Positions 1 to 8,656 of a DNA stretch of 59,102 nt are shown here, in pieces. Origin of the DNA: Nocardioides sp. (GTDB lineage Bacteria; Actinomycetota; Actinomycetes; Propionibacteriales; Nocardioidaceae). Location: the NCBI RefSeq assembly GCF_030150155.1, contig NZ_JASLGR010000011.1, positions 1 through 59,102 of the forward strand, read 5' to 3'. The notes under the pieces are model-generated. The model had not been told where the DNA came from. It did not search any database and worked only from the letters and a program-made list of their open reading frames with translations. The first letter of the stretch is position 1. Each line of letters starts with the position of its first letter. Made by a program: the position numbers and the translations under genes.

Positions 1-582
1 CCTGAGTCCGGAGAGGCCACCATCTCACCACGGCCGTGGTGGGCGATGCCGGCCCCACACAAACTGGGTCATGCGTTCGTGGAGTTGCTTTCGCGGATCC
101 CGATGGACCGGCTACCGGTCCACGGCACCACTGCGGCGACCCTGTTCATCACCGTCTCCCTGGACCACCTGCGGTCCGGGCTGGGCGCTGCGATCGTGCA
201 GGCCCCTACCGGCGAAGACCTGATCAGTGCCACCGAGGCACGGCGTCTGGCGTGCACCCACGACCTGATCCCCGCAGTCCTCGGGACGAAAGGGGAGGTC
301 CTTGACCTGGGGCGCCGCACCCGGCTCTTCAGCCCCGCCCAGGTGCGGGCACTACGGCTACGACATACGTCCTGCCAGGGCCAGGGCTGCACCAGGCCCG
401 CGTCCTACTGCGAAGCCCACCACGACGCCGGCTGGCTTACCGGCGGCCCCACCGACCTGGCCAACGCCCTCCTGCTCTGCAACAGGTGTCACCACCACGC
501 CCACGACCCCACCACGACCTACCAGGTCACCGCCGACGGCACCGTCGCCTTCTCCCGGAAGGACCCCGCATGGACGCACTGA
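1..582 (+). CDS. HNH endonuclease of the DUF222/13E12 family, 3' part
   Basis: The frame is open from the first base of the window, so the gene begins upstream and only its last 193 codons are seen; the ATG at 46 is probably internal. The C-terminus carries an HNH nuclease fold: a Cys-x4-Cys pair (CQGQGC), then CEAHH, then LLCNRCHHHAH, which supply the zinc ligands and the catalytic His. The preceding part matches the DUF222 module that is multicopy in many actinobacteria. Members are putative DNA nucleases of unknown role. It converges on the phosphopantetheinyl transferase gene with only two bases between stop codons, so any terminator must lie inside coding sequence. Confidence 0.85.
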   Translation, partial: PESGEATISPRPWWAMPAPHKLGHAFVELLSRIPMDRLPVHGTTAATLFITVSLDHLRSGLGAAIVQAPTGEDLISATEARRLACTHDLIPAVLGTKGEVLDLGRRTRLFSPAQVRALRLRHTSCQGQGCTRPASYCEAHHDAGWLTGGPTDLANALLLCNRCHHHAHDPTTTYQVTADGTVAFSRKDPAWTH

Positions 583-584
583 GG

Positions 585-1193
585 CTAGGCCAGCAGCACC
601 CAGGCGCCGACGACCTGACCAGCCCACGCCGTGTCCTCGAAGGTCCGGTCGTGCACCCGCGGATCAGGATCGAGCACGTCCAGCGTGCCCAGGTCGTCCA
701 GGGTCGCAACGCCGGCCTTGATCAACGCCTCCTTGCGGGCCCACAGCCGACTGCGGGCCCGGTCGTCCCCGGCGTGCGAGCGCTCCCGGCCGGTCAGCGC
801 CCGATCCGGCACCCGCCCGATCTGCTGTACGTCGATCCCGCACGGTCGCGACGCGGCCATCGCAGCCACGAACCGGTGCGAGTGGCTCAGGCTGACGTGG
901 AGATCCTCGCGGCCCGGCACGTACGGCGCGCCGTGGTCGGTCCCGCCGCAGCCCGCGCACCGCTGGGCGAACGCGACCGGCTCCCCGGCCAGCTCCGCCA
1001 GACAGGCGCGGGCGAGCTCGTGGGCGAAGACGTAGGCAGCGCGCGCCTCGGCGGTGCGATGGCGGGCGAACCGCTCCCGTTCCCAGGCCTCGAGCCCGGC
1101 GGCCCAGGTCGGGAGATGCGAGGGCCCCGCCTCCTGGGTCTGGGCGACCCAGGACGGCGGGACCTCGTCGAAGCGGATGACCGGCGGTTTCAC
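585..1193 (-). CDS. 4'-phosphopantetheinyl transferase (Sfp/EntD-type)
   Basis: A 202-residue protein that should transfer phosphopantetheine from CoA to carrier-protein serines. The family motifs are visible: CGIDVQQIGR, matching the Mg-binding G-I-D-x-E block with Gln where Glu is usual, and WARKEALIKAG, matching W-x-x-K-E-A-x-x-K. An SLSHSH segment matches the upstream SHS motif. It starts with GTG overlapping the TGA of the NRPS gene (GTGA), so it is the last gene of the siderophore operon and the likely activator of the carrier domains of the NRPS and of the isochorismatase fusion. The Gln for Glu change in the metal site is the one oddity. Confidence 0.88.
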   Translation of the reverse strand: MKPPVIRFDEVPPSWVAQTQEAGPSHLPTWAAGLEAWERERFARHRTAEARAAYVFAHELARACLAELAGEPVAFAQRCAGCGGTDHGAPYVPGREDLHVSLSHSHRFVAAMAASRPCGIDVQQIGRVPDRALTGRERSHAGDDRARSRLWARKEALIKAGVATLDDLGTLDVLDPDPRVHDRTFEDTAWAGQVVGAWVLLA

Positions 1194-4100
1194 GCCTCAC
1201 ATGGTGCCAGCCACGGCTCCAGCAGCCGCGCCAGCATCTCCCCCACCTCGGCACGGCGGACCAGCTCGCCGTGCCCACAGGGCACGTCGAACCGGCCCAG
1301 ATCGCCTGCGACCAGCGGGTCCCACCCGGCAGGGTCGACCCAGGTCTCGGGGCGGGGCGCGGTGGCCACGACCAGGGTCGCCGAGCCGGCCAGGACGCCC
1401 GGTGACGGCGTACGGACGAGGCGGGCGGCCTCCAGCACTGACGCGATGCAGCCGTCGATCACCTTCTCCGGGAGCGAGGCCAGGGCACTGCCGGACTCGC
1501 GCAGGGCCTGCGCGACCCGGTCGCGGGTGAGCACGGTGCCCTCGGGAACCGACGCCGCGCCGAGGCGGAGCAGCCCGAGCAGGGCGTCGGCCTCGGTCGG
1601 CTCGGGCAGCCCCTGCCACTGGTCGGACGGGTAGGCGTCGAGCAGCACGACCTCGCCGACCTGCTGGCCCGCGGCCCGGGCCAGGGTCGCTACGGCGTGG
1701 GCGGCCATCCCGCCCAGGGACCAGCCCGCGACGTGGAAGGCCCCGTCCCCGACGACGGAGCGGATCGTCACCCACTGCCGGGCGGCGAGCGCGGTCAGGG
1801 ATTCGACCGGCTCCGGGGAGCCGTCGGCCAGGCCGGGCGCCTGGACGGTGAGGACCGGCAGGTCCCGCGGCAGGTGGCGCAGCAGCCCCGCGTAGCACCA
1901 CCCCAGCCCACCGGCCGGCGGGAGCAGCACCAGCGGCGCCACCCCGGCACGGCCGGGCCGCAGCGTGAGCAGGTCGTCGAACCCGGACCCGGTCCCGGCG
2001 GCAGCCCCGGGCCGCAGCGCCGACTCCACCAGCACCGCGAGGTCGGCAGGGCTCGGCGCAGCGAAGACGCTGGCGAGCTCCAGGTCGATCCCCCACTCCT
2101 CCTCGATCGCAGCCAGCAGCGCCAGCACCGCCAGCGAGTCACCACCGAGCTCGAAGAAGTCGTCGTCACGGCCGACCGACGCCACCTCCAGGCACTGCCC
2201 GATCAACGCCGCGAGGCGTTCCTCGACCAGGCTCTGCGGCGGTACGCCACCCCCCTCCGACTCCCCCGCGTCGGTGGCCGGGGTGCGGGCCGCGAGCGTC
2301 CGTCGATCGGCCTTGCCGCTGGTCCCGACCGGGATCTCGGGCACCGGGATCCACCGTGTCGGCACCCACGCCGCGGGCAGCGTCGCAGCCACCGCCGTCT
2401 TGAGTACGGCCAGGTCGACGTCCCCGTGCAACCAGCAGACCAGCCGGTCGGCGATCACCCCGGCGACGGCACCCTCGACGCCGGGCTGGGCGGAGACGAC
2501 CGCCTCGATCTCGCCGAGCTCGACGCGCTGACCGCGGACCTTGACCTGGTCGTCGGTGCGCCCGAGGTAGCGCAGCGCCCCGTCGAACCGCCACGCGGCC
2601 AGGTCGCCGGTGCGATAGAGCCGACCGAACGGCGTGGAGACGAACCGCTCGGCGGTCAGGTCGTCGCGACCGACGTACCCGTGAGCGAGCTGGACGCCGC
2701 CGAGCCAGAGCTCGCCGACGGCACCGACCGGCAGGGGCCGCAGGTCGGCATCGAGGACGAAGCAGGTCGTGTTCCAGATCGGTACGCCGATCGGCACCAC
2801 CTCGTCGTCGGGCGTGCTGCGCCACACCGTGACGTCCACGGCGGCCTCGGTGGGGCCGTACAGGTTGACCGGCGCGGTGCCCAGCCACTGCACCGCCCCG
2901 GCGACCAGGTCCGGGGTGAGTGCCTCACCCGACGTGACCAGGTGCCGCAGCCCCCGTCCGGCCGCAGCCGAGGCGGCGACCGTCTCACGGGCCAGCCGGT
3001 CGCCCAGGAACGCGCGCAGCATCGAGGGCACGAAGTGCGCCACCGCGATCCCGTCGAGCAGCCGGGCCAGCGCCCGCGGATCGCGGTGCGCGCCGGGCGG
3101 AGCGATCTCGACGCAGGCACCGACCTGAAGCGGCCAGAACAGCTCCCAGACCGAGACGTCGAAGGAGATCGGGGTCTTGTGCAGCACCCGGTCGCCCACG
3201 CTCAACGGCAGCTCGTGCTGCATCCAGGCCAGCCGGTTGTCGATCGCCCGGTGGCCGACCAGGACCCCCTTGGGCCGCCCGGTCGAGCCGGAGGTGAAGA
3301 GTAGGTAGGCACTGGCATCGACGTCGTCGAAGACCCCGCTCCACGGCCCCGCGTCCAGGCCGGCGGCGACGAACCGCTCGACGTCGTCGACCAGGACGGT
3401 GACGGCGGCGTCGGCCAGCATCATCGCGGTCCGCTCCTCGGGCAGGTCCGGGTCGATCGGCAGATACACCGCCCCGAGCAGGATCACGGCGTGCAGCGCC
3501 TCATAGAGCGCGAACGAGCGTTCGAGGCGTACGCCGACCACGTCCCCGGCCCGCACCCCCGCCGCCACCAGCCCGCCGGCGATCAGGCGTGCCCGGGCGT
3601 CGAGGTCGGCATAGGTGCGGCTCGCACCGTCGCAGCGCAGGGCGACCGCGTCGGGGTAGGCCGCCACCGCGTCGGCGAAGCGGCGCCCCAGGGTCGCCAC
3701 GTCGCGCTCGTGCGCGGTGGCGTTGAAGGTCTCGGTGACGAGCCGGTGCTCGGCCTCGTCGATCAGGCTCAGGTCGGCGATCGCGGTCTCCGGCTCGGCG
3801 GCGGCCCACCGGCCCAGCCAGGTGACCAGCCGCGGCAGGTGCGCCTCGACCTCGGCGCGCGGGTAGAGCGCCGGGTTGGCGTCGACCTCCAGGCGCACCG
3901 CACGGCCCCGTCCGGGCACCCCTCGCAGACCGACGGTGACGTCCTCGACCGGTCCCGCGGTGAGGTTGCGGACCACCCCGGTCACCTCGCCCAGCCGTAG
4001 CTCCAGGTCGAACGGGATCACGTTGACCTGCGCCCCGAAGAGCTGACCGCGGCCACCCAGACGTCGGGCCAGGTCCTCCTGACGGGTGAACGGCGCGGTC

Positions 4101-5029
4101 CTGATCGCGGCCTGCTCGGCGGCGGTGGCAGCCAGCGCCTCAGCGACGGTGCCCTGGCCGGGGACGGTGATCGGCACGACGTTCATCGCGGTGCAGACCG
4201 TCCGAGCCGCCGGCAGCGCACCGACCCCGGGCACGATCCGGTTCATCAGCGGCAGCCCGATCCGGATGGCGGGCTGGGAGGTCATCCGCGCCAGGTAGGC
4301 CCCGACCGCGGTGGTGAACAGGTCGGCCCACGGCACCCCCAGCCGCTTCGCGCCGGAGACCAGGGCCTGCTGCACCGCCGCGGGTACGTCGATCGCGGTC
4401 CGCACCGCTGCCGGGGCGGGCGCCGCGGCGTGACCGGCCAGGGACGCCGGCCCCTCGTAGCTCGCCAGCCGCTCCTCCCACACGTCGCCCGCACGGAGCG
4501 TCGCGGCGACCTCGGCGTCAGCAGCCACCAGCTCGGCCAGCGTCACGGTGCTGAGCGGCTTCGGGGCGCCCCCGACGTGCTCGGCCACCCGGCGGAGCAG
4601 CTGCTGGACGCCGTACCCGTCGAGCAGGACGTGGTGGGCAGCATGGACCAGCCAGTCCACCTCGGGCAGACGCACCAGCACCGCCCGCATCGTCTCACCG
4701 CCGCTCAGGTCGAGGGGGCGGGCCAGCAGCGTCGCGATCGTCTCCTCGGCCTCGGCCGGGCCGGCGACCTCGGTCACCTCCAGCCGTACGCCGGCCGAGG
4801 GCCGCACCCGCTGGACGGGGCCGTCGACGCGCAGCGCGAACTCGGCCCGGAGCTGTTCGAACTCGTCGTACGCCGCCAGCAGCGCGGCCTCCAGCCGAGC
4901 CGGCTCGATCCGCCCGTCGAGCTCGACCACCTCGGCGGTGGTGTAGCACGGGTTGGTCGGGTCGAGCTGGTGGGCGAAGAAGAGCCCCCGCTGTGCCGAG
5001 GTCAAGGGCACCCAGTCGTGCTGCTCCAC
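1190..5029 (-). CDS. Single-module NRPS (C-A-T-TE), EntF-like, predicted serine-specific
   Basis: A 1279-residue synthetase. Domains in order: condensation (about 1-430, HHVLLDG at 132-138), adenylation (about 440-915, LFTSGSTGRPKGV from 577, NLYGPTEAAVD at 722-732), carrier (about 935-1005, Ser965 in LGGDSL) and thioesterase (about 1030-1275, nucleophile Ser1104 in GWSLGG). Aligning the A domain by its core motifs to EntF/GrsA gives pocket residues D624 V625 W628 H665 V698 S700 L723 V731 D732 K906, close to the EntF serine code DVWHFSLVDK. One C-A-T-TE module is EntF architecture, not the two-module Bacillus DhbF. It should join 2,3-dihydroxybenzoate to serine and cyclise or release the product. 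GTG start two bases after the preceding stop. No MbtH-like gene is nearby. Confidence 0.93.
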   Translation of the reverse strand: MEQHDWVPLTSAQRGLFFAHQLDPTNPCYTTAEVVELDGRIEPARLEAALLAAYDEFEQLRAEFALRVDGPVQRVRPSAGVRLEVTEVAGPAEAEETIATLLARPLDLSGGETMRAVLVRLPEVDWLVHAAHHVLLDGYGVQQLLRRVAEHVGGAPKPLSTVTLAELVAADAEVAATLRAGDVWEERLASYEGPASLAGHAAAPAPAAVRTAIDVPAAVQQALVSGAKRLGVPWADLFTTAVGAYLARMTSQPAIRIGLPLMNRIVPGVGALPAARTVCTAMNVVPITVPGQGTVAEALAATAAEQAAIRTAPFTRQEDLARRLGGRGQLFGAQVNVIPFDLELRLGEVTGVVRNLTAGPVEDVTVGLRGVPGRGRAVRLEVDANPALYPRAEVEAHLPRLVTWLGRWAAAEPETAIADLSLIDEAEHRLVTETFNATAHERDVATLGRRFADAVAAYPDAVALRCDGASRTYADLDARARLIAGGLVAAGVRAGDVVGVRLERSFALYEALHAVILLGAVYLPIDPDLPEERTAMMLADAAVTVLVDDVERFVAAGLDAGPWSGVFDDVDASAYLLFTSGSTGRPKGVLVGHRAIDNRLAWMQHELPLSVGDRVLHKTPISFDVSVWELFWPLQVGACVEIAPPGAHRDPRALARLLDGIAVAHFVPSMLRAFLGDRLARETVAASAAAGRGLRHLVTSGEALTPDLVAGAVQWLGTAPVNLYGPTEAAVDVTVWRSTPDDEVVPIGVPIWNTTCFVLDADLRPLPVGAVGELWLGGVQLAHGYVGRDDLTAERFVSTPFGRLYRTGDLAAWRFDGALRYLGRTDDQVKVRGQRVELGEIEAVVSAQPGVEGAVAGVIADRLVCWLHGDVDLAVLKTAVAATLPAAWVPTRWIPVPEIPVGTSGKADRRTLAARTPATDAGESEGGGVPPQSLVEERLAALIGQCLEVASVGRDDDFFELGGDSLAVLALLAAIEEEWGIDLELASVFAAPSPADLAVLVESALRPGAAAGTGSGFDDLLTLRPGRAGVAPLVLLPPAGGLGWCYAGLLRHLPRDLPVLTVQAPGLADGSPEPVESLTALAARQWVTIRSVVGDGAFHVAGWSLGGMAAHAVATLARAAGQQVGEVVLLDAYPSDQWQGLPEPTEADALLGLLRLGAASVPEGTVLTRDRVAQALRESGSALASLPEKVIDGCIASVLEAARLVRTPSPGVLAGSATLVVATAPRPETWVDPAGWDPLVAGDLGRFDVPCGHGELVRRAEVGEMLARLLEPWLAPCEA

Positions 5030-5031
5030 GA

Positions 5032-5922
5032 TCAGACGGCCACCGTCGACGCGTCGCGCAGGAACGTCAGGCTCGCCGAGCGGGCGAACTCCCCGAAGTC
5101 GACGTCCACACCGATCTCGGCCAGCGCGTCGAGGAGGTCGAAGGCGCGGATCGAGTCCAGGCCCAGCTCGAAGAGGTCCGCGCCGGGATCGGCGTACGCC
5201 GCCTCGACGACGTCGGCGGGCAGGAGCTCGTCCAGGGAGCGACGCAGCACCCCCTCGAAGCCCTCGGCCTCGCCCACCTCCGGCTCGGACTCGGCCTCGA
5301 ACGCCGCCAGCACCTCGGCCGTGGTGGCGACCACACCCATGCAGCTGGCGACCTGGGCCAGGGCCCGCTCGTGCGCCTCGGCGGAGAAGTCGGCCACCGC
5401 GTCGGCCAGCACGAACGGCCGGACCTCACGCTGGAAGGCGTCGAACGCGGTCGCCGTGACCCCGATGTGGGCGTAGACGCCGGTGATCACCAGCTGGTCG
5501 CGGCCCGCCGCGGCGAGCCGGTCAGCCAGGTCGGAGTGGGCGAAGGCGCTGTAGCGGTGCTTGACCAGGACGGTGTCGCCCTCGGCCGGCGCCACCTCGG
5601 GCACGATCGTGGTGTGCTCGGCGATCGGCTGCATCCCCGGACCCCACAGCTCGCCCTGGAGACCACGCACGATCTCGCTCGGCTCGCCGGTCTGCGCGGT
5701 GTAGAACACCGGGACACCGGCGGCCCGGGCCGCGCTCAGCAGCGCGGCGGTGTTGGCCAGCGCCGCGCTCATCACCGGGGTTCCGGGGGCGAAGGGGCGC
5801 AGGAAGTAGTGCTGCAGGTCGTGCACCAGCACCGCAGCGCGCGACGGGTCGAAGCGCCACGGCGCCTTCGACTCGGGCAGCGTGGTCGGGACGGCGTAGT
5901 CGACGAGGTCGGGCAGGGTCAT
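5032..5922 (-). CDS. dhbB: Isochorismatase fused to aryl carrier protein (DhbB/EntB)
   Basis: A 296-residue bifunctional protein. Residues 1-200 form the isochorismatase, which hydrolyses isochorismate to 2,3-dihydro-2,3-dihydroxybenzoate. Asp35 (VHDLQ), Lys121 (VKHRYSAF) and Gly154 (YAHIG) fall where EntB has its Asp, Lys and Gly, without the nucleophilic Cys of other isochorismatase-fold enzymes. Residues about 220-296 form the aryl carrier domain, with phosphopantetheine site Ser257 in LGLDSI. DHB loaded there is passed to the NRPS condensation domain. The frame stays open far upstream inside the ligase gene, but the ATG at 5922 overlaps the ligase stop as ATGA and gives the family length. 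Confidence 0.94.
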   Translation of the reverse strand: MTLPDLVDYAVPTTLPESKAPWRFDPSRAAVLVHDLQHYFLRPFAPGTPVMSAALANTAALLSAARAAGVPVFYTAQTGEPSEIVRGLQGELWGPGMQPIAEHTTIVPEVAPAEGDTVLVKHRYSAFAHSDLADRLAAAGRDQLVITGVYAHIGVTATAFDAFQREVRPFVLADAVADFSAEAHERALAQVASCMGVVATTAEVLAAFEAESEPEVGEAEGFEGVLRRSLDELLPADVVEAAYADPGADLFELGLDSIRAFDLLDALAEIGVDVDFGEFARSASLTFLRDASTVAV

Positions 5923-7580
5923 CGGGAGGCTCCAGTGGCGAGGTCGGTGACGAGCAGTCGGCGGAGTTCGCGTCGGCTGTTCTTGCCGACGTGGGTGGCG
6001 GGGAAGGTGTCGAGCACGACGACGTCGTCGGGGCTCTTGTGGCTGGCCAGGCCGGCGGCGGCGAGGTGGGCCCGCAGGTCCGGCGGCACAGCGCCGGGCT
6101 CGAGCCGGACGACGAGGGCGATCCGCTCCCCCAGATACGGGTCGGGTACGCCGACCGCGACCGCGTCCAGCACCGCGGGGTGCGCCAGGGCGAGCCCTTC
6201 GAGCTCGTCGGTGGCGATCTTCTCCCCCGCCCTGTTGATCTGGTCCTTGTCCCGGCCGGTCACGATCAGGTGCCCGCTGGGCAGCTGCCGGACCAGGTCG
6301 CCGGTGCGGTAGAAGCCCTCGGCGGTGAAGGAGTCGGCGTCGGCCTGCGGGGAGCCGTAGTAGCCCCGGATCGTGTACGGCCCCCGGGTGAGCAGGGAGC
6401 CCTCGGTCCCGACCGGCACCGCACGGTCCTCGGCGTCGACCACACGGATCTCGTCGAAGGCGCTGATCGGGCGGCCCTGGGTGGTCGTGATCAAGTCGGC
6501 GGAGTCGTCCAGCCGGGTGTAGTTGACCAGCCCCTCGGCCATGCCGAAGACCTGCTGCAGCCCGGCACCGAGGACGGGGCCGACCTCGGCCGCGACGGTG
6601 TCGGCCAGCCGGGCGCCGCCGACCTGGATCAGCTCCAGGCTCGACACGTCGGGGCGGCGCCGCTTGGCCGCCGAGATCCAGGCCTGGGCCAGTGGCGGCA
6701 CCAGCGATGCCATCGTGACCCGCTCGGCCTCGATCAGCCGGAACGCGGTGCCGGGGCTGGGGTCGCGGGCCAGCACCACGGTGCCGCCGGCGTGCAGCAC
6801 TCCGAGCACGCCCGGTGAGCTCATCGCGAAGTTGTGCGCCGCGGGCAGGCAGACCAGCATCACGGTCTCGGCGGTGACGCCGCAGATCTCGACGCTGGCC
6901 CGGACCGAGTACAGGTAGTCGTCGGCGGTACGCGGGATCAGCTTCGAGATCCCGGTGGTGCCGCCCGAGAGCTGCAGGAAGCCGACCTCGTGGGCGGCGC
7001 GGCCGGCGTCGGCGCTCAGCGCCTCTGGGGCGACAGCGACATCGCCGCCTGCCTCCTCCCCGACCAGCGGCGCCCACTCAGCCACGTCGACCAGCACCGG
7101 CGGCTCCCCGGCCAGGCGGGCAGCGGTAGCCGCATGGACGCCTGCCCAGTCGGCCCCGCCCGGCTCGGTGGCGACCACCAGCGCAGCGGCGTCGGCGATC
7201 TCGCAGAACTGGCTCAGCTCCAGCTCGCGGTGGGTCGGCAGCCCGAAGATCGGCAGCGCCCCGAGCCGGAACAGTCCGAGCACCACGGCGACGAACTCAC
7301 CGATGTTGGGCAGCGCCACCACGACCCGGTCGCCGGGCTCGACCCCGACCGCGCGCAGTCGGGCCGCGGCCTGGGAGGCGGCGGTGCCGAGATCGGCGTA
7401 CGACCAACGGATCGGCTCGCCGGTGGCCGAGGTCGCCACCACGGCTCGACGCTCGGCGAACTGCGTGGTCCTGCCGGTGACGAAGTCGGCGAAGGTCTCG
7501 CCGGTCCACAGGCCGGCGTCGCGGTACTGCTGGGCGGTGTCGGCGGGGATGGACCGCACCTGGTGCATCGGGGACCTCAT
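5919..7580 (-). CDS. dhbE: 2,3-dihydroxybenzoate-AMP ligase (DhbE/EntE)
   Basis: A 553-residue adenylating enzyme, close to the 536-540 residues of EntE and DhbE. It activates 2,3-dihydroxybenzoate with ATP and loads it on the aryl carrier domain of the next gene product. Visible motifs: the P-loop LSGGTTGISKL at about 204-214, the aryl-acid signature AHNFAMSSPG at about 248-257, YRTGDL, GRDKDQINRAGEKI, and the C-terminal catalytic Lys in VGKNSRREL. The chosen ATG overlaps the isochorismate synthase stop as ATGA; a second Met four codons in is possible. It acts in the cytoplasm and is the entry gate of the assembly line. Confidence 0.94.
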   Translation of the reverse strand: MRSPMHQVRSIPADTAQQYRDAGLWTGETFADFVTGRTTQFAERRAVVATSATGEPIRWSYADLGTAASQAAARLRAVGVEPGDRVVVALPNIGEFVAVVLGLFRLGALPIFGLPTHRELELSQFCEIADAAALVVATEPGGADWAGVHAATAARLAGEPPVLVDVAEWAPLVGEEAGGDVAVAPEALSADAGRAAHEVGFLQLSGGTTGISKLIPRTADDYLYSVRASVEICGVTAETVMLVCLPAAHNFAMSSPGVLGVLHAGGTVVLARDPSPGTAFRLIEAERVTMASLVPPLAQAWISAAKRRRPDVSSLELIQVGGARLADTVAAEVGPVLGAGLQQVFGMAEGLVNYTRLDDSADLITTTQGRPISAFDEIRVVDAEDRAVPVGTEGSLLTRGPYTIRGYYGSPQADADSFTAEGFYRTGDLVRQLPSGHLIVTGRDKDQINRAGEKIATDELEGLALAHPAVLDAVAVGVPDPYLGERIALVVRLEPGAVPPDLRAHLAAAGLASHKSPDDVVVLDTFPATHVGKNSRRELRRLLVTDLATGASR

Positions 7581-8656
7581 GCCAGCCCCACCACCCGCAG
7601 CATCGTGGCCAGCTTGGCGCCGGTCTCGACCACCTCGGCGCTCGGCACGGAGCCTTCGACGATGCCGGCTCCGGCGAAGAGCCTGAAGGTCTCCTCGTGC
7701 AGCACCCCGGCCCGGATGGCCAGCGCGAACTCGCCGTCGCCGTGGGCGTCGACCCAGCCGACCGCCCCGGTCAGCGGGCCCCGGGAGTCGCGTTCGATCT
7801 CGGCGATCGCGGCCAGCGCGGCCGCGGACGGGACCCCACCCATCGCGGGCGTGGGGTGCAGCAGGAGCGCCAGGTCGAGGGCGGAGAGTCCGGTGTCACC
7901 CAGGGTGGCCTCGATCGGGGTGGCCAGGTGCCACAGCGTGTCGGTGGAGACCAGCACCGGTTCGGCCGGAGCGGCGGTCTGCTCGGCGACGTCGGCCAGC
8001 GCACCGACGATCTGGTCGACCACGTAGCGGTGCTCGGCCAGGTCCTTGGTGGAGCGCTGCAGCTGGGCGGAGCGCTCGGCGTCCTCACGCGGGTCGTCGA
8101 CGCGGGGCAGCGAGCCGGCCAGCGGCAGGCTCTCGACCCGGGTGCCCCGGCGCCGCACCAGCAGCTCCGGGCTGGCCCCGAGCAGGGTGCCGTGCGGGGT
8201 CGGCACCGAGAAGACGTAGCGTCCCGGCCGGGTGGCCAGCAGCCGCGCGAGCAGCTCCTCGGGCTCCCAGGCCGGGGTCGAGGTGATCCGCAGGCCGCGG
8301 CCCAGCACCACCTTGTCCAGCTCGCCGCGCTCGATCCGCTCCAGGGCGTCGGCGACGCGGATGGCGTACGTCGACGCGGACGGCTCCTCCTCGACGCGAT
8401 GGCTGCGGGCGCGGTCGGTGACCTTCGGCACCACGGTGTCACTGCGGCGGACCCGGTGCGCGATCGCCGGCTCGTCAGGTGAGAACGGCAGCACCACGAC
8501 GGCACGCTCGGTGCCTCGCAGGGTGGGCACGATCTCGGCCGGCGGACCGCTGGCGAGGATCTCGCCACTGAAGGTCTCCTCGCCGTTGGCCAGGAGCACG
8601 GTGGTGCCGGCGTACTGGGTGAGGCTGGTCAGGCCTGCCTCGAGGAGCTCGGTCAC
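7577..8656 (-). CDS. dhbC: Isochorismate synthase (DhbC/EntC)
   Basis: A chorismate-utilising enzyme of 359 residues, some 30-40 shorter than EntC or DhbC at the N-terminus. It isomerises chorismate to isochorismate, the first step of DHB synthesis. Family blocks are visible: LDKVVLGRGL, GASPELLVRR, the substrate-binding HPTPAMGG, GPLTGAVGWVD and the C-terminal FAGAGIVEGS. The frame extends upstream to 8842 with Arg-rich codons that are antisense-like, so I chose the GTG at 8656, which overlaps the dhbA stop as GTGA like the other junctions in this operon. Salicylate or menaquinone isochorismate synthases share the fold, but the neighbours fix the role. Confidence 0.92.
   Translation of the reverse strand: MTELLEAGLTSLTQYAGTTVLLANGEETFSGEILASGPPAEIVPTLRGTERAVVVLPFSPDEPAIAHRVRRSDTVVPKVTDRARSHRVEEEPSASTYAIRVADALERIERGELDKVVLGRGLRITSTPAWEPEELLARLLATRPGRYVFSVPTPHGTLLGASPELLVRRRGTRVESLPLAGSLPRVDDPREDAERSAQLQRSTKDLAEHRYVVDQIVGALADVAEQTAAPAEPVLVSTDTLWHLATPIEATLGDTGLSALDLALLLHPTPAMGGVPSAAALAAIAEIERDSRGPLTGAVGWVDAHGDGEFALAIRAGVLHEETFRLFAGAGIVEGSVPSAEVVETGAKLATMLRVVGLA

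Noticed and set aside
5923..7077. Upstream extension of the dhbB reading frame inside the ligase gene
   Set aside because: Arg/Gly/Pro-rich translation typical of an out-of-frame GC-rich shadow; the ATG at 5922 overlaps the ligase stop and gives the normal EntB length.
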